A DNA stretch of 39,682 nucleotides, taken from NCBI GenBank assembly GCA_946402065.1, contig CAMIVR010000035.1:1-39682 (forward strand), read 5' to 3'. Positions 1 to 6,920 of the stretch are shown in pieces. Source of the stretch: an uncultured Brevibacillus sp. GTDB taxonomy: Bacteria; Bacillota; Bacilli; Brevibacillales; Brevibacillaceae. The notes below the pieces were generated by a model. It did no database searches. It was not told where the DNA came from and saw only the letters and a list, made by a program, of their open reading frames with translations. Numbering within the stretch: position 1 is the first letter of the stretch; every line of letters begins with the position of its first letter. Position numbers and translations under genes: made by a program.

Positions 1-812
1 TTCGGCAAATAAAACGGCATGCCCGGCGCCTCTTCGGAAAACATGAACAGGTCCAGTTCTTTGCCCAATTTGCGGTGGTCGCGTTTTTTCGCTTCTTCGA
101 TGAAATGCAGATATTCATCCAAATCCGCTTTTTTCGGCCAAGCCGTACCGTAGACGCGCTGCAGCACCTGGTTTTCGGAGTTGCCGCGCCAGTACGCGCC
201 TGCCACGCTCATCAGCTTGAACGACTTGATATGGCCAGTGGACGGCAAATGCGGGCCGCGGCACAGGTCGAAGAATTCGCCCTGCTCGTAGATCGTAATC
301 TCCGCATCCTCTGGCAGGTCGCGGATCAGCTCCAGCTTGAGATGGTCGTTCAGCTCCTGGAAAATCGCGATCGCTTCTTTGCGGCTGACGACTTTGCGGC
401 GAATCGGCAGGTCTTCTTTGGTGATGCGCTCCATCTCGGCTTCGATTTTGCCCAGATCTTCGGACGAAATGGCCACCGGAATATCCATGTCGTAATAGAA
501 GCCGTCCTGGATGACAGGACCGATCCCAAGCTTTACCTCGCTGCCGTAGATCCGCTTTACCGCCTGGGCCAGCAAGTGAGCTGTACTGTGACGATATACT
601 TCCAGGCCCTCGGCTGAGTCGAGCGTGACGACCTCGACTGCGGCATCCACCTCAATTTGGGTGTATACATCAACAACCTTGCCGTTGATTTTTCCGGCAA
701 TTGCCTTTTTCTTCAAGCTTGCACTGATTGAAGCCGCGATATCCTCAATTGTGCTGCCCGCAGGATATTGACGTACTGCTCCATCGGGGAATGTTACATT
801 AATCTGTGACAC
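1..812 (-). CDS. thrS: Threonyl-tRNA synthetase, N-terminal part (runs off the window)
   Basis: Charges tRNA-Thr with threonine in the cytoplasm. About 270 N-terminal residues are present and the rest lies before base 1. The start is GTG at 812 behind AAGGAAGGGAAG. Residues 1 to about 64 form a TGS domain (opening MSQINVTFPDG). The editing (SAD) domain follows, with HSTAHLL and the metal-binding CRGPH motif. The visible part ends at GMPFYLPN, where the class II catalytic core begins. The gene lies behind a T-box leader with its own promoter, so expression should respond to uncharged tRNA-Thr. Identification is secure from the motifs together with the leader. The partial state comes only from the window edge. 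Confidence 0.96.
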   Translation of the reverse strand, partial: MSQINVTFPDGAVRQYPAGSTIEDIAASISASLKKKAIAGKINGKVVDVYTQIEVDAAVEVVTLDSAEGLEVYRHSTAHLLAQAVKRIYGSEVKLGIGPVIQDGFYYDMDIPVAISSEDLGKIEAEMERITKEDLPIRRKVVSRKEAIAIFQELNDHLKLELIRDLPEDAEITIYEQGEFFDLCRGPHLPSTGHIKSFKLMSVAGAYWRGNSENQVLQRVYGTAWPKKADLDEYLHFIEEAKKRDHRKLGKELDLFMFSEEAPGMPFYLP

Positions 813-1110
813 GTGATTACTTCCCTTCCTTAATAAAATAAAAAACACTCATCCCCAAAAAGGGACGAGTGTAATTCGCTCGTGGTACCACCCTACTTCA
901 GACTGATCAGAAACCTGATCAATCCCTCGGCTTGATAACGGGTAACCCCGGCTGATCGATACTTAAGGACGAAGCCCCGTTCCCGACAGCTACTCAAAGG
1001 TGGTAGATCGTTACTTGTGCGCAGCGGGCTCGCAGCCTAGGCCCACCTCTCTTTGGCGTCAACATAACGTCCATGTCCTTCTCAGCGTATTTGGCGTGTC
1101 ATGCACTGTT
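813..1110 (-). promoter_or_regulatory. T-box leader of thrS
   Basis: The leader transcript holds the hallmark T-box GGGTGGTACCACG (881-893). It is followed by a terminator hairpin whose arms contain ACACTCGTCCC and GGGATGAGTGT, then a U-run (838-872). The roughly 200 nt upstream are rich in paired segments and fit Stem I to Stem III. An ACC triplet near 1008-1014 is a possible threonine specifier, but I could not fold it with certainty. Family knowledge: uncharged tRNA-Thr pairs with the specifier and the T-box and prevents termination. Placement directly before thrS supports threonine specificity. Confidence 0.92.
838..872 (-). terminator. T-box terminator hairpin
   Basis: On the minus strand an 11-12 bp stem (ACACTCGTCCC pairing with GGGATGAGTGT, one G-U) is followed by TTTTTT. 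It lies just downstream of the T-box sequence and about 26 nt before the thrS start, as expected for the regulated terminator. Confidence 0.88.
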
Positions 1111-1117
1111 TCTATGT

Positions 1118-1147
1118 ATTATATGTGAGTGGGCTGATTCAAGTCAA
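1118..1147 (-). promoter_or_regulatory. SigA-type promoter of thrS
   Basis: On the minus strand TTGACT is followed after 18 bp by TATAAT. The -10 box overlaps the ytxC stop codon, so transcription of the T-box leader starts at about 1110. This gives thrS a promoter of its own even though ytxC lies in the same direction upstream. Confidence 0.7.
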
Positions 1148-2030
1148 GTGAGCTGATTTCCAGCAATCCTTGCTTGAGCAAACAGTGCGTACACGCAGTG
1201 CAATAAACCAGCCGCTCTTCATAGATCGTCTCCAGCGTCTGCAGCAGCGATTTGGACGGATCGAGCGAGTGCAGAATGATTTTCTTCGGCGACAACGTAA
1301 TCAGGGCACTGATGACATAATCTTCTTCACGGCAATTTTGCTCGACGGCGCTAAGCATGTAATCGAGCTGGGATATGGAAATGGGTTGTTCGTCAACGTC
1401 AAAAAACAATATTTCTTTCTTCTCTCCCTGCAGCAGGTGGACAATGTCGTAGCGCGGTTCCTGCATGGCGATAAAATAGCGCAGCAGTTGCACAAACTCT
1501 TTGTACTGCAGCTCCTCCATAAAATCGTCAATGCCCGCATCCGCGGCTTCCTGTAAAAACTGCACGTACTCTTTCAGGCGAAAACGAACAAAACCGTCGA
1601 CATCAATGACGTTCTCGTCCTGCAAATGGGCAAACGCTTTTTTGTAAATTTGCGTTCGGCGGTGTTCCCGCCGCTCACACTCCGGCAGCTCCATATGGAT
1701 AAACGGGCGCACCTCTTCCCATTGATGGGCTGGCTTGTCAGGAGTTTTTCGCTCGACATAGTGTTTCATCAGCCAAGGCTCCAGGGTCCGGACAATCCAG
1801 TCAGCGACTACGATGGCAACGAAAGAGCGCACGATATCCCGCGTTTGCAGCGTATACTCTTCGTTGCTCCAGCTGATAAAGCGGAAGACGTGCTGCTTCC
1901 CCTGGGTAAACTCGCGAAATTCAATCGTTACCGGGTCCGTGTGGACTTTTTGCCGCAATGCAAAAATCGTCGAGCGAAACGTTTCGATGTAAGCAAGGTT
2001 ATCCTGGAGGAAAACGGAGATCGTCTGCAC
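1119..2030 (-). CDS. ytxC: YtxC-like sporulation protein
   Basis: Soluble protein of 303 residues that resembles the YtxC family, known from endospore formers but of unknown biochemical role. An upstream in-frame ATG at 2171 would give 350 residues but has no ribosome binding site. GTG at 2030 is preceded by GGAGGTGAAAA at ideal spacing, so I place the start there. The N-terminus reads MQTISVFLQDN. The middle holds a conserved-looking stretch DFMEELQYKEFVQLLRYF, and the C-terminus has a Cys pair (YCTACTHC). Position upstream of thrS is the arrangement I associate with ytxC. The family assignment rests on size, context and general sequence character, so it is probable rather than certain. Confidence 0.75.
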   Translation of the reverse strand: MQTISVFLQDNLAYIETFRSTIFALRQKVHTDPVTIEFREFTQGKQHVFRFISWSNEEYTLQTRDIVRSFVAIVVADWIVRTLEPWLMKHYVERKTPDKPAHQWEEVRPFIHMELPECERREHRRTQIYKKAFAHLQDENVIDVDGFVRFRLKEYVQFLQEAADAGIDDFMEELQYKEFVQLLRYFIAMQEPRYDIVHLLQGEKKEILFFDVDEQPISISQLDYMLSAVEQNCREEDYVISALITLSPKKIILHSLDPSKSLLQTLETIYEERLVYCTACTHCLLKQGLLEISSLDLNQPTHI

Positions 2031-2060
2031 ACTTTTCACCTCCAACCGTCGTGTACTTAC

Positions 2061-2088
2061 AGTATATGTCCTGCGTTCGACGATATAC
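2061..2088 (-). promoter_or_regulatory. Possible SigE-like sporulation promoter of ytxC
   Basis: On the minus strand GTATATC is followed after 13 bp by CATATACT. This resembles the SigE consensus (KMATATT, 13-15 bp, CATACAHT) with a few mismatches. It lies about 30 nt before the preferred GTG start at 2030, which would fit a short leader and mother-cell expression. Confidence 0.35.
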
Positions 2089-2182
2089 TTTTTCGGCGGT
2101 TGGTAAATCACACATGTCACCAGGCGCTTAAATCCGTCATCTGTCAATCTGACGAGCCAGGTCTTGCTCATTCGAAATGAGA

Positions 2183-2219
2183 AAACTTGGCTACGCCAAG
2201 CCTTTCGGCGTAGCCTTAG
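2183..2219 (-). terminator. Terminator downstream of mqnC
   Basis: GGCTACGCC (2189-2197) and GGCGTAGCC (2207-2215) form a perfect 9 bp stem with flanking extension (AACT/AGTT). On the minus strand it is followed by a short TTTTC run. It closes the mqnC transcript. Confidence 0.65.
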
Positions 2220-2247
2220 TTAGGCCGGGGAATCCCCGACCCATGCT

Positions 2248-3354
2248 TTAGTTTTGCATGACAAAATCATTCTCCGCCATTTCGCCTTCGTGGAACACGC
2301 GCAGCGTTTCGTAGCGCGTGTTGCGCTGTGCCGGAATTTTTCCCGCCTCGCGAATCAGCTGGAGAATCAGATTGGTGTTCACTTTATGCGTACATTTGGC
2401 CGCCGAGACGACGTTCTCTTCCATCATCGTCGAACCGAAATCATTGGCGCCGTAAGACAGCGACAGCTTGCCGAATTCAGGGCCTACCGTCACCCAGGAC
2501 GATTGAAAGTTCGGAACGTTGTCAAGCATCAGGCGGCTGATGGCCAGCGTCTTCAAATACTCTTCCGGCGTGTTGTTGACCGCCTTCATATTGGTGTTGT
2601 CCGGCTGGAACGTCCAGGTGATGAACGCCGTAAAGCCTTTTGTCTCATCCTGCGCCTCGCGTATGCGCATGAGGGAAAGCACCCGCTCCTCCATCAATTC
2701 GCCAAAACCAATAACCATCGTGGCCGTTCCCGGCAAACCTGCACGATGGGCTGCTTTTTGCGTATTGATCCAGTCTTGCCAGGAGCCTTTCAAACGAGAG
2801 ATTTTGCGGCGCGTGCGGTCGTCGAGGATTTCCCCGCCTGCCCCCGGCAGCGAATCAAGTCCGGCTGCTTTCAGCTGCACGAGCACTTCTTCAATGGACA
2901 GGCCCGATACCTGCGCCATTTTTTCGACCTCCGCCGTCGAGAATGAATGCATCGTAATCCGGGGGAATCTGCTTTTGATTTTGCGCAGCAGGTTCAGATA
3001 GTAATCAAGCGGCAGATCAGGGTTTGTCCCCCCCTGCATGAGAATCTCCGTGCCGCCTACATCGACCGTTTCCTGAATTTTTTCCAGAATCGTTTCATCC
3101 GGCAGCACGTATCCTTCTTTGGACCCAGGCGGCCGATAGAAGGCACAAAAGCGGCAGTACGTATCGCAGATATTGCTGTAGTTGATGTTTCGGCCAATGA
3201 CAAACGTCGTGATTGGCTCGGGATGCCATTTGCGCATAACCTGATTGGCTGCATGCCCGATCTTCTCGACCTCGTTGCTGTCAAACAGAGCCAAACCGTC
3301 TTCAAGCTGCAGGCGCTCCCCGGCAACGGCCCGTTCAAGGATTTTGTCTATCAA
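2248..3354 (-). CDS. mqnC: Cyclic dehypoxanthinyl futalosine synthase (radical SAM)
   Basis: Enzyme of the futalosine route to menaquinone: radical SAM cyclisation of dehypoxanthine futalosine. The 368 residues match the usual length. The radical SAM cluster motif CDTYCRFC (CxxxCxxC) appears near residue 63, preceded by FVIGRNINYSNIC. Further family features are GGTEILMQGGTNPDL, LPGAGGEIL and the C-terminal SYGANDFGSTMMEENV. The start is TTG at 3354 behind GGAGGGG with 6-nt spacing. It lies 21 nt downstream of a small unknown gene, probably in one transcript, and ends at a hairpin terminator. The related MqnE/CofH enzymes differ in these motifs, so the assignment is firm. Confidence 0.93.
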   Translation of the reverse strand: MIDKILERAVAGERLQLEDGLALFDSNEVEKIGHAANQVMRKWHPEPITTFVIGRNINYSNICDTYCRFCAFYRPPGSKEGYVLPDETILEKIQETVDVGGTEILMQGGTNPDLPLDYYLNLLRKIKSRFPRITMHSFSTAEVEKMAQVSGLSIEEVLVQLKAAGLDSLPGAGGEILDDRTRRKISRLKGSWQDWINTQKAAHRAGLPGTATMVIGFGELMEERVLSLMRIREAQDETKGFTAFITWTFQPDNTNMKAVNNTPEEYLKTLAISRLMLDNVPNFQSSWVTVGPEFGKLSLSYGANDFGSTMMEENVVSAAKCTHKVNTNLILQLIREAGKIPAQRNTRYETLRVFHEGEMAENDFVMQN

Positions 3355-3375
3355 TCCAAACCCCTCCTCTGAAGC

Positions 3376-3594
3376 TTACTCGAATCCTATCTGTTCGTAT
3401 ACTTCCGGTTCCCAGTAAATGACGCATTGCGCCAATGGCAGGTTAATTTCCCTCGCACCATTCGGCTGACCATTAAAATAAATAATTTCCGTCACTGTCA
3501 CGCGCTCGCCGCGGATGACAATTTCGCCTTTTAGTTGTTGCTTTATACCGTCCGGTGCGTAAAACAGCACTTGTCCTGCGCCAATATCTTTCAT
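3376..3594 (-). CDS. Small conserved-type protein upstream of mqnC
   Basis: Unrecognised 72-residue protein starting at ATG 3594 behind GGAGG. It has alternating charged and hydrophobic stretches that look like beta-strands (GQVLFYAPDG, GEIVIRGERVTVTEIIYF) and an acidic C-terminus (EPEVYEQIGFE). There is no signal peptide or membrane segment. It lies 21 nt before mqnC on the same strand, so it is likely co-transcribed, but nothing in it shows a link to menaquinone synthesis. It is a real gene by its ribosome binding site, tight spacing and plausible composition. Function unknown. Confidence 0.7.
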   Translation of the reverse strand: MKDIGAGQVLFYAPDGIKQQLKGEIVIRGERVTVTEIIYFNGQPNGAREINLPLAQCVIYWEPEVYEQIGFE

Positions 3595-3682
3595 AACAAC
3601 CTCCGATAGTGTATGGGAATACTTTAATAGTAGATGACTATCCGACGAGCGTCAACGGGTTCTACTTGGCTGCGATATCTAG

Positions 3683-3688
3683 TATAAT
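3683..3688 (+). promoter_or_regulatory. Candidate -10 box of the VTT-protein gene
   Basis: TATAAT lies about 35 nt before the ATG at 3723. No good -35 hexamer is visible at 16-18 bp (TTCTAC at best), so this is a partial promoter call. Confidence 0.4.
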
Positions 3689-3722
3689 GGTTGTACGAAG
3701 CGTTTCGCCAAAGGAGAAGCTC

Positions 3723-4292
3723 ATGTTCGATACCATCACGGAAATCTTTATGCAGTACGGCTTATGGGGGCTATTTAGCCTTTCATTTCTCGACGCAATC
3801 ATTCTGCCAATCCCGCCATTCTTTTTGCAAATCGGGATGAGCCTGCTCGCCCCTGCCTCTGCCCTGCAGTACGCGACCGTCGCGTTTACCGGATCGGTGC
3901 TCGGCGCCCCGATTGGTTATCTGCTGGGGAAGTGGCTGGGAAAACCGCTCATGCACAAGGTGGTCCCGGCAAAATGGGTGAATTCGGCGACAAACCTCTT
4001 TGAAAAAGACGGCGATGCTGCCGTGCTGATCGGCTCCTTTACTCCCATTCCGTTCAAGGTCTTTACCATTTTAAGCGGCGTGTTCGGCTATTCGCTCACA
4101 AAGCTGATGCTCTTCGCCATCATCGGCCGCGGCTTGAAGTTCTACCTGATCGGATTGCTGTTTTACTTTTACGGCGAACAGGCAAAGGCATTGCTTGACC
4201 AATATTTGGAAGTGGGGCTGTTGTCCATCGCCGTGATCTTGGCCATCGGCTGGTTTATCATGAAAAAGCGTCAAAAAAAATACCTCTCATAA
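3723..4292 (+). CDS. YqaA/VTT-domain membrane protein (DedA superfamily)
   Basis: Integral membrane protein of 189 residues in the VTT (SNARE-associated, DedA-like) superfamily. Members are implicated in lipid transport and membrane homeostasis. The start at 3723 follows AAAGGAGAAGC, and an upstream in-frame ATG at 3609 lacks a ribosome binding site. Features are an N-terminal amphipathic start (MFDTITEIFMQYG), the re-entrant-loop region LDAIILPIPPFF, a Gly-rich segment ending GYLLGKWLGK, the conserved stretch IGSFTPIPFKVFTILSGVFG (the F/Y-TP-P-K hallmark), and a last helix followed by a basic tail (KKRQKKYLS). It is monocistronic between its own promoter region and a strong terminator. Confidence 0.85.
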   Translation: MFDTITEIFMQYGLWGLFSLSFLDAIILPIPPFFLQIGMSLLAPASALQYATVAFTGSVLGAPIGYLLGKWLGKPLMHKVVPAKWVNSATNLFEKDGDAAVLIGSFTPIPFKVFTILSGVFGYSLTKLMLFAIIGRGLKFYLIGLLFYFYGEQAKALLDQYLEVGLLSIAVILAIGWFIMKKRQKKYLS

Positions 4293-4299
4293 AGCAGAG

Positions 4300-4324
4300 A
4301 ACAGCCCTGTTAGGCTGTTTTTTT
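4300..4324 (+). terminator. Intrinsic terminator after the VTT-protein gene
   Basis: AACAGCC, a 6-nt loop, and GGCTGTT followed by a run of seven T. This is a textbook intrinsic terminator 8 nt after the stop codon. Confidence 0.9.
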
Positions 4325-4352
4325 CTTTGGTCAAACACCTAATTCCCCCCTC

Positions 4353-4370
4353 ACAATATATTGATATTGT
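4353..4370 (+). repeat. Perfect inverted repeat before cwlJ
   Basis: ACAATAT-ATTG-ATATTGT, 7 bp arms with a 4-nt spacer, 25 nt before the cwlJ ATG. It overlaps the region where the promoter must lie and may be an operator for a sporulation regulator. No partner is visible. Confidence 0.4.
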
Positions 4371-4394
4371 ATACCTTATCTGGGGGGGGAAATT

Positions 4395-4817
4395 ATGGCC
4401 GTTATTCAAGCAAATAGCTCTGATATCGCCTTGCTCGCACGATTGATGCGGGCAGAAGCCGAAGGGGAAGGCGAGCTCGGCATGCTGATGGTCGGCAACG
4501 TTGGCGTCAATCGGATCTTATCGAATTGTCTCGACTTTAAGGGCATTCGTACGATGAGTGACATGGTTTATCAATCTCCCGGCGGTTATGAATCCGTAAC
4601 GAAGTCCTACTTTTACCAGCCCGCCCGCGAGAAGGACAGACGCCTGGCGAGACGAGCAATTGGTGGCGAACGGACGCATCCTGCGGAAAATTCCCTGTGG
4701 TTTTTCCGACCTACCGGTGAGTGTCCAGCCACCTGGTGGGATCAGACGAATGTAGGGCGCTACAAGGCCCACTGCTTTTATGCCCCGACGCCGCAAGATT
4801 GCCCCAGAGTATTTTAG
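4395..4817 (+). CDS. cwlJ: Spore cortex-lytic enzyme CwlJ
   Basis: Cell wall hydrolase of the SleB/CwlJ (Hydrolase_2) family that breaks down spore cortex peptidoglycan during germination. The 140 residues match CwlJ and lack the signal peptide and peptidoglycan-binding domain found in SleB. Conserved features are LLARLMRAEAEGEGELGMLMVGNVGVNR, which carries the catalytic-type Glu, then GGYESV, NSLWFF and GRYKAHCFYAP. The start ATG lies behind GGGGGGG. gerQ follows 23 nt downstream, the known partner required for CwlJ function in the spore coat. This pairing makes the assignment very secure. Expression is expected in the mother cell, but no clear SigE promoter was found. Confidence 0.93.
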   Translation: MAVIQANSSDIALLARLMRAEAEGEGELGMLMVGNVGVNRILSNCLDFKGIRTMSDMVYQSPGGYESVTKSYFYQPAREKDRRLARRAIGGERTHPAENSLWFFRPTGECPATWWDQTNVGRYKAHCFYAPTPQDCPRVF

Positions 4818-4840
4818 AGGATTGTAAAGGAGAGGAATTC

Positions 4841-5275
4841 ATGTATCAGGGTACAGCAAATCTTCTGCAGACCAGCTATCAAAATCCCTATCCGCAGTAC
4901 GACCAGTACTACAGCTATCCGTACCAGCAGCAGCAAGTCGTTCCGCCGCAGCCGAGCGGCTCTTATATCCCTGGCGTTCCCGGGCCTGGCGGAACAGCCG
5001 CTACGCCGTTTTTCGAGCAAACGTACATCGAGAACATACTCCGGATGAACCTCGGAAAAGTCGGCACTTTTTACATGACGTATGAAAACAACTCACAGTG
5101 GAATGCAAAAGTATTCAAAGGCGTTCTTGAAGCGGCCGGTCGTGATTTCATCATTATTAGCGATCCGAGTACAGGCAAACGTTTCCTGCTGCGGATGATC
5201 AACTTCGACTACGCCACCTTTGACGAAGAACTGAACTACGTCGCTCCGCCGCTCCCGCCAGGTGTCATGCGTTAA
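4841..5275 (+). CDS. gerQ: Spore coat protein GerQ
   Basis: Spore coat protein needed for CwlJ localisation and activity in germination. It has 144 residues with two parts. Residues 1 to about 60 are low-complexity and rich in Tyr, Gln and Pro (YPQYDQYYSYPYQQQQ), a good substrate for coat crosslinking. The conserved GerQ domain follows (YIENILRMNLGKVGTFYMTY through RDFIIISDPSTGKRFLL to NYVAPP). The start at 4841 is placed by AAAGGAGAGG 6 nt upstream. A longer in-frame extension to 4721 overlaps cwlJ in another frame and is rejected. It forms a two-gene operon with cwlJ and ends at a strong bidirectional terminator. Confidence 0.95.
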   Translation: MYQGTANLLQTSYQNPYPQYDQYYSYPYQQQQVVPPQPSGSYIPGVPGPGGTAATPFFEQTYIENILRMNLGKVGTFYMTYENNSQWNAKVFKGVLEAAGRDFIIISDPSTGKRFLLRMINFDYATFDEELNYVAPPLPPGVMR

Positions 5276-5306
5276 TCTTCTGCAAGCGATGCCAGTCTCT
5301 ACTTGA

Positions 5307-5344
5307 CCAAAAAGCATTCTCGACTGCCAGAGAATGCTTTTTGG
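5307..5344. terminator. Bidirectional terminator between gerQ and the Crp/Fnr gene
   Basis: A perfect 15 bp inverted repeat (5307-5321 with 5330-5344) around an 8-nt loop. The arms carry AAAAA on one side and TTTTT on the other, so it serves the two convergent genes. Confidence 0.93.
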
Positions 5345-5355
5345 CTTTGTCTTGC

Positions 5356-6018
5356 CTATTTTTTCAATGCGGACAGATCCAGATGATAGTATAAGCCATC
5401 GTGAAACAGCACGCCTTTTGTGAGCAGTTCTTTGATCACGTACGCCGTCAACTCGTGGGAAATGCCTGCGAGCTTGGCGATCTCGGTGTCCGTGAACCGC
5501 AGGTCAAGCTTGATTTTATGGCCGCTGCGCTGTCCATGCTCATTAGCGAGCGTGATCAGCGTCTTGATAATTTGCGTCTTGGCGTCAAGGAAGACTAGAT
5601 CCATTACCTGCTGGTTAGTCTTGCGCAACCGGGCAACCAGTTGCTGAATGATTTTGAATGTAATGGAAAAATGCCGCTCCATCAACACGTGAAACGCCTC
5701 GCGGGAAATCGTCAAAAACACGCTATCCTCCACTGTCGCGGCACTGGCCGAACGCGCTTCACCGTCAATGATGGAAAACTCGCCAAAGCTGTCTCCCGCC
5801 CGGAAGACTGTGATGATTTTTTCCTTGCCGTCATCGCTCTGGTTATAGATTTTTACTGCACCGTTAACGATGATGTAAAACGTATCGCCAGCCTCTCCTT
5901 GGCGGAACAACTGCGCACCTTTCCGCATGCCCTTTTTTTCACATATACTGGCGATGTGCTCAAGCTCCATCTCGCTTAGATTGTTGAAAAGCGGAACTGA
6001 CCTAAGTAAACGCTTCAT
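5356..6018 (-). CDS. Crp/Fnr-family transcription regulator
   Basis: DNA-binding regulator of 220 residues with a standard two-domain layout. A cyclic-nucleotide-binding-type beta-barrel spans about residues 10-125 (FRQGEAGDTFYIIVNGAVKI and GDSFGEFSIIDGEARSA). A long dimer helix follows, then a Crp-type winged helix at about 150-215 (FTDTEIAKLAGISHELTAYVIKELL). There is no N-terminal Cys cluster, so it is not an Fe-S Fnr sensor. The effector cannot be read. The recognition helix lacks the classic RxTxSR pattern of Crp (SHELTAYVIKEL), so its site is probably different. It starts 2 nt after the PilZ stop, with GGAGTGGAG overlapping the PilZ end, so the two are translationally linked. Confidence 0.88.
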   Translation of the reverse strand: MKRLLRSVPLFNNLSEMELEHIASICEKKGMRKGAQLFRQGEAGDTFYIIVNGAVKIYNQSDDGKEKIITVFRAGDSFGEFSIIDGEARSASAATVEDSVFLTISREAFHVLMERHFSITFKIIQQLVARLRKTNQQVMDLVFLDAKTQIIKTLITLANEHGQRSGHKIKLDLRFTDTEIAKLAGISHELTAYVIKELLTKGVLFHDGLYYHLDLSALKK

Positions 6019-6020
6019 AC

Positions 6021-6461
6021 TTACTCCACTCCATTTAAGTAATCGATCCGAGTTCCCGTCAAAAACCGTCCGCTCAGGGCGGAGGTTTTCTTTTGCCGAA
6101 TGGTAAATATATTCAGTAACTGTGCCAGCGCGGCAAGCTTATCCTCATCCATGGTAAATTTTACGCCGTACTGCCAAAGCCCGGGCTCGAATTCGCATGC
6201 CCTGACAACATAGCCATGGATGATAATGAGCGTGGACAACAGCTCTGTTTCAAACTCAAGCACAACATGCGGATGAACCGGCAGCTTCAGCAGGGACGTG
6301 AACCGCAAACCGCCTGGCCCAATATCTTCAATAAGGACTCTTGTCTCGCCGATTTCTATATCCTGCTCATTGATTTTCACAATCGTCATCTGTGAACACA
6401 GTGGGGGGGCCAAGCTGAGTCGAAAGTGCTGCCGATTATTAACAATGGTCATAGTACTCAT
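6021..6461 (-). CDS. PilZ-domain protein (probable c-di-GMP sensor)
   Basis: Soluble 146-residue protein. The PilZ signature for c-di-GMP binding is present: RQHFR (RxxxR) near residue 10 and EDIGPGGLRF (DxGxxG-type, normally D/NxSxxG) near residue 45. A beta-barrel-like region follows (VVLEFETELL, HGYVVRACEF, WQYGVKFTM). The start ATG at 6461 lies behind AAAGGGTGAAG. It is the first gene of a two-gene unit with the Crp/Fnr regulator, which suggests a c-di-GMP input to that regulator. This is inference. The Ser in the second motif is Gly here, which could lower affinity. Confidence 0.82.
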   Translation of the reverse strand: MSTMTIVNNRQHFRLSLAPPLCSQMTIVKINEQDIEIGETRVLIEDIGPGGLRFTSLLKLPVHPHVVLEFETELLSTLIIIHGYVVRACEFEPGLWQYGVKFTMDEDKLAALAQLLNIFTIRQKKTSALSGRFLTGTRIDYLNGVE

Positions 6462-6575
6462 GTCTTCACCCTTTCAACATGATATACCCGCAGCAAATAA
6501 TAACCAACCAGATCCGCATTTCGGACGCGGTAATAGTACATGTATGTAAAAGAAACGCTCATGACAGCACAAAGA

Positions 6576-6611
6576 CAAAAAAATGGCTATTTCCATGACA
6601 GAAATAACCAC
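6576..6611 (-). terminator. Terminator after the 54-residue membrane protein gene
   Basis: On the minus strand TGGTTATTTC, a 7-nt loop, and GAAATAGCCA lead into seven T. It separates the small gene and HD-GYP unit from the PilZ unit. Confidence 0.8.
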
Positions 6612-6684
6612 TGCTGATCTGGATCCATTTACCTGTTCGGCAATTTAACTATACCGTACTTTTGGCTTATGATCAATACCGGCA

Positions 6685-6849
6685 TTACCGTTTGATGCGA
6701 ATATCTTTGGGAGTAATAGGAAAATTCACCCACACATTCTCGAGATCGTACTTCAATGTATCCGATTCCGTAAAGCGAAATAATCCGTACGCAATCATGC
6801 CGACATATGCAAGCATGATGAACAAAGGGAAGATGACGGCTCCAGCCAT
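6685..6849 (-). CDS. Small single-pass membrane protein (54 residues)
   Basis: Unrecognised small protein. ATG at 6849 follows TTGGGGG with about 7-nt spacing. The N-terminus is a hydrophobic helix (about residues 3-24, ending GMIAYGLF), then a polar C-terminal tail ending in basic residues (KDIRIKR). It lies 71 nt downstream of the HD-GYP gene with no terminator between them, and an intrinsic terminator follows at 6576-6611. So it is probably the second gene of that transcript. Ribosome binding site, terminator and protein character together support a real gene. Function is not visible. Confidence 0.62.
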   Translation of the reverse strand: MAGAVIFPLFIMLAYVGMIAYGLFRFTESDTLKYDLENVWVNFPITPKDIRIKR

Positions 6850-6920
6850 AGGAATACCCCCAAGAGCTTTTACCCTATTCTACTGGTGAAGATGCGAAAA
6901 TATTCAGCGTATTCGCCCCT

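Noticed and set aside
6662..6889. Plus-strand open frame of 75 codons
   Set aside because: The opposite strand codes for a better 54-residue membrane protein with ribosome binding site and terminator.
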